Source: Tubiluchus corallicola
Lineage: Eukaryota; Priapulida; Priapulimorpha; Priapulimorphida; Tubiluchidae
DNA: 64,000 nt
Assembly: GCA_030141605.1 (NCBI GenBank)
Contig: JAQGDQ010002371.1
Coordinates: 504,547-568,546 of the forward strand
Reading direction: 5' to 3'
Part shown: positions 12,361-24,500 of the stretch, one piece after another
Position numbering within the stretch: the stretch's first letter is position 1
Layout: every line of letters starts with the position of its first letter
Position numbers and translations under genes: made by a program
The notes under the pieces: generated by a model
Databases searched by the model: none
The model's input: the letters and a program-made list of their open reading frames with translations, nothing else
What the model was told of the DNA's origin: nothing

Positions 12361-12444
12361 TTAGTTGCCCGTAGCGTCCAAAATGACCTTCTCGTACATC
12401 TCCTTGTACGGATGTTTTTCGTTTGGTTTGCCCAAGTAGTTACG
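12361..12444 (-). CDS. Weak candidate 3'-terminal exon
   Basis: On the minus strand a pyrimidine-containing stretch ending in CAG precedes a 28-codon frame that ends in TAA (12363-12361). The peptide has a coding-like composition (RNYLGKPNEKHPYK, then EMYEKVILDATGN). The open frame actually extends upstream to about position 12540. I recognise no family and found no upstream exon or poly(A) signal, so this is a lead only. Confidence 0.2.
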   Translation of the reverse strand, partial: RNYLGKPNEKHPYKEMYEKVILDATGN

Positions 12445-14640
12445 CTGACATCGTAAGGGATAAGCTAGATTTAGCGCAAAAGCTGTTCCACTTCTCCGGT
12501 AATCACGGAACAAAAATAGCGAGAAAGCCAAGTGCGTTCTTTCACGTCATCGGGTCTCACCAGAGGGATATACATCTGCGGGTCGCCAGAACGGCTTTGT
12601 GCCGATACTAGTGATTTCAGCGTCAAGCTTCGCAACTGTGTAAAGCCATAAAGCTGCCCACAAGCTGTCTACAACGACGACACAAATACTCTGTTTCACC
12701 TTGAATTATTCACAAACTAAATTGTAATCCATATAGACTCTACAACTGCTATTTACAACAAAAGTACTTCATCACAGTGAAACTGCATCTCCGCTCGAGG
12801 ATCTTACGCTTACTGCCCGCAGCTGCGGAAAAGCAAGTACCGTCAACTGCTACCAACAGAAAAACGTACCTTTTGACACAAGTCCTGAACTCAGTGAGCC
12901 CTAGCGACTGATAAGCGTGGATCCGTGAAAACAAACGTCAACAGGAACAAGCAGACATGTCAACGCTAGCTGGTTCGAAACCACTTGATGCCAAACCATG
13001 CCAGGTGCAAGCCGGACAAGCCAACAGGTAACAGAGCCCGTAACTTGCATAGCTTACGTGGAATACCGTAAAAAATATAAGGCAGTGTGTTTTTAACTGC
13101 TGCCAAGTAAAATAGCATGCCACCTTTTCTTTCAACTCGAATGAATAACATCATGATGAGGACAGGCTTCACTAAATAAGCTACTCACAGCTTGATGGTC
13201 CTACTGCATGTGTTGCTTTCATCTCACATTTTAGAATGTGTTCAATGCCACTCAATGCCACACGTGCCGTCAAAGATGTAACAGGTCCCGCAAAAAACCA
13301 ATCAACATGTGCCTGAGAAAAAAAACTTGGAAAACAAGCTACGGTACCTGCTGATCATACCTTAGGTATGCATTTTTTCTGTGACTTCTTTTTGGAGTGC
13401 AAGTTCTTGCAGAACTGCTTCTTTCGCGATCATTTTGAATATTAACGGGTAACAAACACCAATGTTATTCAGGTTTGGGTAATAATCTGACTTAATTTAA
13501 TCCAATAAGGACTGCAACACATTGTATACCATTTATCTACGTATAATGTTTTCTGAGATGTATGTAACAATATAATGAAAAGCTTGATCTGCAGCCATCT
13601 TTGATTTTTTTAAATTTAAAACAAATTCAGCTTTTCCAAGAAAACACTCGTTAGGTTGCAACATAACATTGTATATGTCAGAAAATGAGGTGGCACCGCC
13701 CTTATCAGTAGTCCTCGCTATTATACTTATAGATCTCTAATAAATGATCTGTGAGTAAAGGTTTCTGTTCTGATTCACGACAACGATGATTGCTTGACTA
13801 GGTCGCTTGCAGTGTTGGATAAAGCTTTTAAGAAAATTTCGTGGCCACACTATCTATCTAAAAGACCAATTCGTTGGTTTTAATACATCCAGTTAACTCC
13901 AGTTATTACCGCATGCAATAGTCGCACTCAGGCTAAAATCCTTATACAGCATATTTTTTGAGTGAGTGTATGTGCCTATATGTGTGCGTTCGTGTCTATG
14001 ATTATAACTGTCTTTGCTGTTTCAGGTACTGAATTTGAGAAAATAAACTTTTTCCTCCACAAGATGTCACCACAAGTAGAAAAGTATTTCTGTGGATACA
14101 CAGCATAGAGATTCGCTGGCGGAATCGCTGCTGCCAGAAGATGGCGAGAAAATCGATTAGGATGCTGAGCTCTTTAGATGCTCTTCCTCTACTCCATTCG
14201 CCTTCGCAGTAGATAGGCTGTAATGTAGTAATATGATTGTGAAACTGTAAGGCACCAACCTATAGTTCGTAGCTTTGCAGTCTGTGTATACAATTTACAA
14301 TCACGTGCTTACTGAAACTAGTTAATTGTACCTGACAGATCATCACTGCAAGTTCATACATTCGACAAGTTCAGTTAATCAAGAAAAGTCAGCTGCACAA
14401 TAAAGTGATTATTGATGATTATCTGGCATGGAATCATTATAATTTTCATGGCCAGTTCTATACTGTACTTGAAATCCTGTGAAACTCAATCGCTGCCTCA
14501 GTAATTGACATCGTTATCGACTCCTATCATTATTGCTGATACTACACAAGTATTATGATTATTATTGTTATCATTGTTCGTTTATAGTTGTTTTTGGCAA
14601 AGAAATACATTTGAGTATTTTGTTTAACATAAGCCATAGA
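12445..14640. other. Intergenic, no supported gene
   Basis: Contains a T-arm-like palindrome TGGTTCGAAACCA at 12972-12984, with an A-box-like motif about 40 nt away on the minus strand (near 13011-13023), suggesting a decayed tRNA-derived SINE. Nothing else is recognised. Confidence 0.45.
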
Positions 14641-14861
14641 CAGGACTCCATGTGCGCATACTGCGTAATGCGTGATGTATCCATAGGTTTCATAGGTCCG
14701 TGAATGCCGTGCGTATCAACAAAGCTCGCGGCGCTTTTTCAGCTATTTTTGGTTACTGTCCATGAAAATTGGAAGTAATAATTTTTAGATGGCGTGTTTC
14801 CGTCGAAGTTTCAACGCGACAGTGATCAAGAAATAACAGCGATGGCATTAACTTTTCATTG

Positions 14862-14907
<46 letters not shown>

Positions 14908-15306
14908 CACGGAAAAATTCAAAAGGAGACAGGTTTTGGTGCATAAGATTTTGTAGGGGAGAGAACAATCCGGCATGTTTCACTACCTAGGTAAAGAACT
15001 GCAACTAGATGCAAAAATATGTATATTTATACGCTTCTTCTACAACTCAAATGGAACGAAAATGGTTACCTGAAACTTGAAAACTCGTTAAATCACCTAG
15101 GCAAAGACGGTTTCCGGTCTGCGTATTACTGCTTGTTGCGCATTCGAACCATACCGGTCAATCATGTTTAACTGAATACGTATAACGCATCACGCATTAC
15201 GGATTGCGCGTTAAGTAGACCTACACATGGAAGCATTACATGTATTTAAATATAAACTGTTTTATACGTGCTATGTATCACATATTACGCATATATGGAA
15301 TCCTGC
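14641..15306. mobile_element. Inverted-repeat (MITE-like) element
   Basis: Sequence at 14641-14680 (including GCGTAATGCGTGATG) is found inverted, imperfectly, at about 15268-15306 (TATCACATATTACGCA, then ATGGAATCCTG), and its central part is found again inverted at 15184-15202 (GCATCACGCATTACGG). The interval between holds a TA microsatellite at 14865-14906. The arrangement suggests a non-autonomous fold-back element; target-site duplications are not obvious. Confidence 0.4.
14865..14906. repeat. (TA)n microsatellite
   Basis: About 20 uninterrupted TA dinucleotides. Confidence 0.97.
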
Positions 15307-15392
15307 TTAAACGAGTGCATGGTGTCCTACCTTAACAAAAAATGTGAGATGGTAGGTAGCAATCAAGCAGGCAGTAAGGCAAGCAGGTGATT

Positions 15393-15420
15393 AGGCAGGT
15401 AGGTAGGTAGGTAGGTAGGA
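15393..15420. repeat. (AGGT)n microsatellite
   Basis: Tandem AGGT tetramers, with degenerate copies on both sides. Confidence 0.9.
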
Positions 15421-15667
15421 AGTTAAGTAGGTAAGTAGCTAAGATTACACGAGATTAAATTAGATTCTTTTATTTCGACAGCCAGCTAATAAATTGCTTT
15501 AACCAGCTAAGGTTAGAAGTTAACTGATTAATTATATAACCAATTTGCAATTTAATGCAACTATAAAAAGCGCGCACGCGCACTCACTTACCCTCACGTA
15601 CACAAGTCTATCTCACCAAATACACAACCCCTCCCCCACGACAAGAAATGTGCACAAGAAATATGCT

Positions 15668-15689
15668 TATATATATATATATATATATT
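15668..15689. repeat. (TA)n microsatellite
   Basis: About 11 TA dinucleotides. Confidence 0.95.
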
Positions 15690-16066
15690 AAAAGACACAT
15701 GAGCATCAAATCTTGGGTAAATGTTTTCTCTTTTACTCCACATGGCTTCATTTTAACACGCCGTTGATCGACATACGACCCCATGATAATAATCTATTAA
15801 AATATGCATACTGTTACACAAGGTTGTCAGCGGAATAGAAAATGCATTTATATCAACAATGCTAACATGTCATGCTGATGTAACACGTCAGCAGTATTAT
15901 ATGGCTTAGCTGATTAATTGAAAACTACATTTTTTTATTTTAATACTCTGTTTTAGACAACTGGCTCAGTAACTAAAAAGTGTTAAACTTTTCATTTGTC
16001 CGCAGCTTACAAAACGTTGTTACTTCTTTCTGTCGGAAAATATTAAATGTGAAGCAAAAATGCAAT

Positions 16067-16097
16067 TAACAACAACAACAACAACAACAACAACAAA
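16067..16097. repeat. (CAA)n microsatellite
   Basis: About ten AAC/CAA triplets. Confidence 0.95.
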
Positions 16098-17716
16098 GGT
16101 AGCTGAAATTACACAGCTATTTGCGAAAATCTTTGAAGTTGAAACAGTAATTTACAATAACCTATTTTAATAAATGCAGAGATTGTTGAGACGAAAGAGT
16201 AAGTAGAATTGAAATCATTCATTAAAACTCACAGTAGCGCTTATCGTTTCGGTTTACAATAATTCTTGTGCTGAAAATAAGGCCAAAAGCAATCATATTA
16301 TCACCAAAAATTATCAAAAGGCTTAAAAATATTACAGAAATAATCAAATCAGTGCTAGATTAAATAGGCATAGTATAGTAGCTGTAAAAAGAGAATTTTT
16401 GTAAAAACATGGGAAAGATAATGATAAAGCTATAGATAAGAAAAATATTGGTAACTTCGATAATGTTTGTTTTTCTCTCATGCTGTGAATTTTAGCGTGT
16501 TTGTAATGTTTTAATGCTGACGTTCTCTTGAATCTCATCCAATGGTAATCTTTCTCGTGTTTTTAAAGAAATAGCTACTATACTATTCAGTGTACTGTAC
16601 TTACTTAGCCTAGCACTGATTCCTTATTTCTATAGTTTTTAGGCCTTTCCATATTTTTTATGATGATGTTACTAAAGAATGTAATTGGCCTTATTTTCAG
16701 TTTTAGACATAAAGGGGTGGTCGCAACTGTAAATAAAATCATGATGCAGCACTTTCGCATATTTGAAACGATTCTAGTTGTAGGACTTGAAGAGTTTGTA
16801 GAATTGAATTCTTTTGCAGAAGCAATATCACTTGCTGGAAAAATCCCAAACTGAGAGACAAGCTCAACTTGATTTCAAAAAGAGATTAGCGCAAGAACTG
16901 AAGTTCTCTTCTCATGCTGTTTGCAGAACATGGAAATTTTCATAGTATGATAAAAGTTGGCGCGGCGGAACACGAAGCGTTTTGTTCAATAAGTCTACTA
17001 CGCTCCAGTGAAACACATCAAAGTCGAAGGCATCCGCAAAATGTGCAATTTATCTCAGGCGGTAACCCCATAGAGCCAAAGCCGCTAGTTGCCGCTGCAG
17101 TATTGCATCGGTCATTATTGAATTCTTTCTTTAGTCAATATAAAGCGAAGTCAACGCGTGGCATAGTTCACAATCTGAAAACGCGCGGCTTCCAGTGAGA
17201 GCCGTAAAATGAATAATTTGCCCGTCGTTTCAGTAGGTCGGATTGCGTTTGAGAAGCAAATTGAAGTTACTGCTGGGCGTCATCGTTTCATTAGGTCCAT
17301 TCACAGCATCATCAAACGTACTGAGGGGCGTGTTCATTACCAAGTACAGTAATGCTATCCATTCAACTTTAGTTTACATCGCAAATACAAAGTAACGAGA
17401 AAAAGATTTTTATCTACAGTTGATTTGAGCACGATTTTTATTTGATGAACAAACTAAGAAGAGCTCTCCGTTTTTGGCTGCACCGCAATTAAAAATCCGA
17501 ACGTTACATTAGCAATGGATGTTTACCAGACGTGTGAAACGTGTCGTGCATGAGAAACAAACCTGCTGTGACTTCACATGTTAAAATGCCTCAATTACTG
17601 AGTTTGAAAGTTCTTCGGTGAGACAGGATTCTTGCAAAACAGGGAGCGTGCACAACTGTTGGGATGTAGGATGTAGGAAGTAACTGGATTAAAGTAGCCG
17701 ACTTTTAACCTGTAAA

Positions 17717-18502
17717 ATGGCCGATGTCGATGTAGGTTGGACGTGGGAAGAAAGAATCGAACGCCCTTCCGTTGTGTACGGTAACATTTCTGGTGTGGTC
17801 AGCTTGGCGCTAGATGGCCTTTTAGTGATAACTAACATACTTCCTGTGATTGTAGTATGCTGCATAAAACCGACCAGAGAGCGATTAATAATGGACGAGT
17901 TAGTGGCATTATTGAGCGTGTCCACATTGGTGTCTGTATTAGTACCAGTTCCATTGACAGCTATATCTTTTTTTAGGCAAGAATGGTGGGGTGGAGAAAG
18001 GACGTGTTACTTTTACCAAATTTTTACTGTGTGGTTAAAGTTGTCCTCGATGTTTTTAGTGACTCTTATGGGTGTAGATAGAGCAGTCACGTTAAAACAC
18101 ACCTTAACTAGAAAAAGCTTTCGAAGATATCCGCGAAACGCCCGGCTTTTAGTGGCCATATCTTTTACTCTGTCTCTGTCCATTTCTTTACTACCGCTAA
18201 TTGGTTTCGCACCTGAAGCCATGGCTGGCGACACCTGTCGACCGTTGATATTAGCTCCCGATGACACATCGTCCATTCACCAGAAGGTTTTCTACGTTAG
18301 TTTTTTAAGCGTGGGTTACCTAAATCTACTTCTCACAACGGGTGCCAACTTCAAAGCCTCTGGATTTCTCTCAAAACTATCCAAACATGGATATGAAGAT
18401 AGGTGGCCGTCAGCTTGTATGGACAAGAAGGTCCTTCTGGATTGCTCTCAGGTTATCGTAGCTGTCGCTATGGTTTTCTACGCCACGTGGCTGCCTGCCT
18501 TT
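17717..18502 (+). CDS. GPCR exon 1 (residues 1-262, TM1-TM6)
   Basis: Starts with ATG at 17717 and ends before GTAAGT at 18503, phase 0. Encodes TM1 to the end of TM6, including both loop cysteines. The reading frame runs on past 18502 into the intron, but the downstream residues no longer look like a receptor. Confidence 0.92.
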
Positions 18503-21500
18503 GTAAGTATTGTAGACTTAACTTCTGTTTTCGTAAATATGGAGTGTTTACTAATTGGTGTGGATGTAGTTTAGCATAGGCAAATTAGTATAGGCAATTG
18601 TTTCTTAAATTCAGGAGCAGCTTTCAGCGTTTACAAAACGTGTTCGTTTTGACCACGAAAAATGCTTTGTCATTACTGCTGCTTTTAAGCCCTTGTGTAA
18701 TATATAATAGATAGAAACTAATTATGGCAAGCACAGGGATTAAAAATTGCTTACATTGAGGGGGGCGAGAATCACTAAGACCGTTTTAAAAGGAATACGA
18801 GAACATCTTGACGAGGATTTTAGAGATCCTATTCCTAAGAGCTTTTGCTTCTCATAATGCTTCTAATACTAGTAGGCCTATTGAAAAACATCATCACCGT
18901 ACAAACAATAATATAAAACTCGTTGGCGGTTCTTTTAGAAATAATAGAAATAATCAGAACTAGAAAATTGTTCTTGTAGAACTGGACAATCTCTGGAACT
19001 TTTGAAGTGCTGACATTTCAAAGTGTCGTTAATCATGGAACGAAAGATAATGGTAAAGCCTCTGTTCTTTAAATTAATGACAGCCCCTATTCTTTAAATT
19101 AATGAATTTGACACAATAGAAGTAGAAGTAGAAATAGAAATACAATAACTGTCGCAAGTCAAACAGAAATCGTTTAATATTTTTAACACTCTTCTGGAAT
19201 ACTGACAGAGTTTCTATTTGGCGGCTGAATATACCACTGATACTGATAAAAAAAGTTTACCACAATCTACTAACCATTTGAAAAGTCTAATTTTCAAGTG
19301 GCACCAAAGACACATCACTTGTTCACTATTCATCCTAGGTAATTAATTTTGGTGTTTAATCCCATGTTTTGGGGATCGAAAATCCAGTTAGCATATTTAA
19401 ATTATTATAAAGTGATTACAAATTTGTGAATTCCGAGGTGGCCCACTAATACGATATACACTCTTGTAAACCCACTTGCGTGGCCTTTCGTTTGAAGGAT
19501 ACGGGGTTGCCGTCGCCCGTCGATATCTATATTGATGGTTCATGGATACTAGTTATCCGTTGATATATTCCGTGTGGCGTCTACAATAGCCACAACTTTT
19601 ATGCGTCCCTATTTTGTGTTCAAGAAGAAGAAGAAGAAGAAGAAAGGTCTGGCTTTGAGATAGATATTTGGCATCTATTTATGTAGCCTAGGCTATTTAT
19701 GTAGCGAGTCTTGGCAACCAAAGCAATACACTTCTCTATTATGCTGAGACGAAAAACATTTCGTTCAGACGAACCAGCAGCTCCTACAGTGTACGACATC
19801 AGTGATATGAAACAAGCCCTGTGTAGTTTTGAGGTGCTAACGGTTACTATGCAACGTGATAGACGTGATACTGCTTAACGTATTTTAGAGTTGGGAAAAG
19901 TCACGGTTTCAGAAACTAACTTGTGAAGAGTGAAACTACACAGGCCTGTGGTAATGCATTTCTCCTCCCGAATCAAACAATTAATATTACAGAAGGCTTT
20001 GGAAGCGAGGCAACGGCCATTTTGTTTGGTGACAAGAGTACCCATTCACTCGCCCCTTTACGCTATGACCTTTTTAGCAAAAAAATGTTTCTGCCAAGTC
20101 TTTTCTTACCCCAGAATGTCTCCCTTTTACAAAATCCTCAACTAAATGTTATTGCCTTAGAGCGTATTATCAGCTAATAGTGTGAATGGGATTGAAATGG
20201 AACGTGGAGAATTATCGGTTCGTTTGTAGCAAGCTTCTGCTCCTCCGGAAAGCACAACTGCATGCGATCTCGGTGCAGTTGCAGAGGACATCCACTGCCA
20301 TGCATCCCAGTACCCCGAAACATGGAGTTAAGACGAAAAATTCCTGGTCTATGATGAATATTGAAAGAATAATGAACATTTTCATATTTGAAGATAAATG
20401 GCAAAATGGGAGGAGTAAAATCAGATGGCAATTGCGTTTTCTAAAAGACCAACGTCATTTGGACTTAAACGTGTCAGAAACCTTAAAATGCACAATCAGC
20501 TTTTGAGGTTAAAGAATTGACAAAGATATCCCCCTCTAAGCTTCCTTGTAAAGTGACTCTCAATAGCTTTTCATGGTCTACTACGGGATTGTGTCATTTA
20601 GACCAATATCTGTTGGTTATGTGGTTATATTTCTAATAAAAAAAAATCAAAATTCAACAATTTACATTTTGTTAGTTTGCGTAACGTGCTGTCCTAGTCT
20701 GCTTAACTGGATAGTTCATTAACCACATCACCTAATTTACTATTTTGAAACCTGTTGATTCGCTAAGAGTAAGGTCATTTACATATATGTATCTCACCGG
20801 ATACTGACTGACAATGTCACTATTCACAATTTGGAATCCCACAGGCCTAAGCAGTTCAGAAAGTGTCATTAATATTTACATGTTTCACAGTCATTTAAGG
20901 AGCATAAGCAAGGATGCATACCCAAATATGCAAATTAGAGTCCTCGATTCGAAAGACACGCGATTAGACACAAAAATTACTTATCTAGGATGGATAACGA
21001 AAACAAAAATAAATATTTTTACCCACATTTGATGACATCTTGAAAATTAGGCCTGTTTAGTCGTTAAACTATTGTGAACTTTTAACATGGTTTGAAACAC
21101 ACCTGGTACTATGAAAAAACCGCTGAAAAACCTTTTGTAGGAATTTTGGGGTCAAACTATATTTTAAGCCGCCTGTATAGCATAAGAACATGAGAACACA
21201 ATCATACAGAGCAGGAACAAAAAAGCGAATAAAAAACAGAACAGCGACGACAAAAAAACATTGGAAATGATACACGCATATCAGAGGCATTATCATCGCT
21301 AAGACTGGTGGCGTTTCGGGAATGTCCTTTCCTCAGCCAGAGGTCGTACACTCTTACACTCTTCTTACACTCCTTATATAAAGCTAAAGTCAAATGGACA
21401 AAGCTTTGATGCAAAACCGTTCAAGTTGTCGTTTAAGGATGACTAAACGCCTGAAAGATACGAATACGAGAGAATGACATTTATATCCTCTATAATAGGG

Positions 21501-24500
21501 CTACATGTCTGTGTATTTGATAAAAGCGCGCTTCTGTTTTAATGCATTTTATACAAATATAAGCATTTCATCATTTGCTTTTCTACATTTGCAGTGTGAC
21601 CAACTGTGAGGTTAGGATAGATCCACGAAAAATGAAGTAAAATCTATGGATTACGGATATAGTTATCGATATCAAATTTTATGTCCACGGCAATCCGGCT
21701 TATTATCACGCGGATTTTTAATAATATGAGACTATTATATTGAAATGACACTGCCAAGTAGGCTTTAATAACGGAATTATTAAACTAAAATAATTTATAA
21801 AAAATAATCTTCGTGTTTGTGATGGTACAAAACCACTGTAATAATAATCTTGACGTTAAGATTACAATAGTTATTCTTCATGTTTAGTTTTTCAATAAGA
21901 AAATGAATTTTCCTTTTTTCCTTTTAGCCTAACTAGGACTTGGTCATCCTTACATGGTAATAAAAGTTGTGTCATTTTTTATGACCTCGTTGTCCATTCC
22001 GCACCTTGGAAAGATGGGAAGGGTTTCTATTAAACAAATGGCTTAACAGAAATTTTGATGACATTTGCAATGGCAAGATACAATATCTCCTTCTACAAAA
22101 TCTGTGGTCATATCTCGTGTACGATGTGTCAAGCGGTCATATTAGATTTGCACAACGGCAGAAAACGCTGACGAACAATAATTATGGCTGGAAATTACAA
22201 ACGATGAAGCCATCTGCTACCCAATCATCAAGTGACCACCGCATGATCTTGTACTTATTAGACGTTGTTGTTCAAATGTCTGAGCAGTCTCAAACTCAAG
22301 CAAACACCTAAACATAATGCGTTTATTATTCATGAATAAGTAATTGTTAACAGCTTTGCCTTTCTAGAATTCGTTCGCTGCTTCGCTGTTATTACTTTAT
22401 TATAAATGTCTATGACACTATGGCTTCATTGCACACAGTATACATTTGAAGAAATAACCAGTAACCCAGAAACGACACTATACTGAAAATTTTTCCTGCA
22501 TGTTGTTATGTCTTAAACTACAGGGACGAAATAAAATAGATATTTTTGGAGAATGAAGCCAAAAAAACAAAATATTTTTAATTCAGTACTAACAAAGTAA
22601 TTGAAATAATTATATAAAACTATTTTTAACAAAACAGTTGAATTTAATTTCTGCGCAGAACACTAAGATCGTTAACGGCATTTGTAAAAATAATAGTGCA
22701 CAAATAATAAACGCCGTATAAGAGCAATTATAAAAAGTATGCACAAGAAAATCAAAAGCTTAAAATTCATACCATAAAAACACTTCACATGTACCAGCCT
22801 ATCAATGTTCTAGTGGTCTAATTTATATATTGCAGTTAGAGAATGTTTCAGAACATTATAGCAGCAACACCGCTATGTACATGTCATTTCAGATTATTCT
22901 GCATTGTTACATGTACAGATGTCCCACGGATGACGTAAACAAAACTACAAATTGAATATTCAGATTTATTATTATTCAAGTGTGCAAGTGTTCTGTACAA
23001 TGTTTTCAGTGGCCGTTGTGGCAATTTTATAATGTAAAATGAAAACAATTCACGTCCAAGCAAGGGGTAATTTAACGATTTTGTGGGTATTTAAACATAA
23101 ATTGTAAAATATTAATATATCGCGTGAAAATATGAAAAAAGCTATAGGCCGAATTGCTGTCACAACAAATCTGGAACTACACACTTCATGCTATCAACAA
23201 CTATTCATCAGTCTAACCTCCATGTCTTACCAATGCTACTCATCCACCAATATCAATAATGCGCACAGTTTCCACGTAGTGTATTAAAAAAACATAACTT
23301 TGTTTGTTCCCAATTAAAATCTTAATCTTCATATTGTAAAAAAATTGTCGAAGTCGCTATTTAAACTTCACGCATAGCGATTTTCATTTGCGTAACCGGT
23401 TGAGAAATTTGATGTGAGTAGAGCCATTCCTAACATGCAAACACAGCATTTATAAGATTGAAACCAAGGCACACGTGAAATTACTTCCTAATTACAAAGA
23501 GCCTGCAAAATACGTAGGAAATCTTGTTTTGATTAAAAACTGCAGATGCACGAAAGAAAACAATTTCATCTTTAGTAACAAACAGTTTCATCTTCAGGGA
23601 CAATTTGGCGTCCATTTATGTTGATCGTCTAACGCCAAGTCTATTGTGCGTGACATTCAAGTCTTAGGCAGCTTATCTGAGTTTGTCAAACTGCATATCA
23701 ACACAGAAGCTCTATATATCATTCGTACATGTCATTGGACAGATTGCCTTTGCTTTGCATTCATTATCGTACACAAGAAAGCATTATTTTTGCTGAAATG
23801 CGCGCACGTTCATGCGATCAATACGCAGTACTCAAGTGTAGTGCAATAACGAATACTCAAGCAAAACACGAATACAATTCCGAGTTTATTCGTCAAAGAA
23901 ATCTTCTTTGACGAAAAGCGGTTTCCACATTTCTATTCTTTGAGTTTTTCCCCATTGCGTGAACATGGGGATGACAAAATAATTAAATAACTTATAAAAC
24001 TTCAAACAACAATAACTTTCAAAAACTATTAATAGCGCCAATCCGTTATTCTTCGGCCTGTCTTACTAGACTAAGGAGTTAAGACACTTTGATAATGAGC
24101 ACATTAGTGGCAGACACTTGACAGTGATCACTTCAGCAATTTATAACGGACACTTGGACAGTGGACTCTTGGGCAGTGAAAATCTAGATAATTGGACAGT
24201 TAAGCATTTTGGGTATGGATACATAAACAATGTAATATTATGCGTCAAGCTTGGCCATTTCTGGATGAACAATTTCCAGGCAAAAGCTGTTAGGAAAATT
24301 CTTCTCCAGATGGCACGTCCTTACACTTTGGAAATCTGGCTAAAATTAGGGGATATTCACGCCACAAACACTATTCAATAAAAGCGGTTTTTTCAAATCG
24401 GTAGTTTTAGAGAAACTATTCTAAGGCTAAGTAGTCGTCATGCTGTAATCATATTTTAACGCTTACTTTGCAGTGAAATTACCTTGTCAAAAAAGGCCAA

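Larger units (their letters stand above)
15307..17716. other. Upstream flank of the GPCR gene
   Basis: Holds AGGT, TA and CAA microsatellites and then a GC-richer stretch at about 16950-17300, which may be the promoter or 5' UTR of the GPCR. A TATAAAG lies near 17137-17143, about 580 bases before the GPCR ATG. No separate gene is supported. Confidence 0.4.

Noticed and set aside
16914-17198. 94-codon plus-strand frame upstream of the GPCR
   Set aside because: No family resemblance; more likely GC-richer promoter or 5' UTR sequence.
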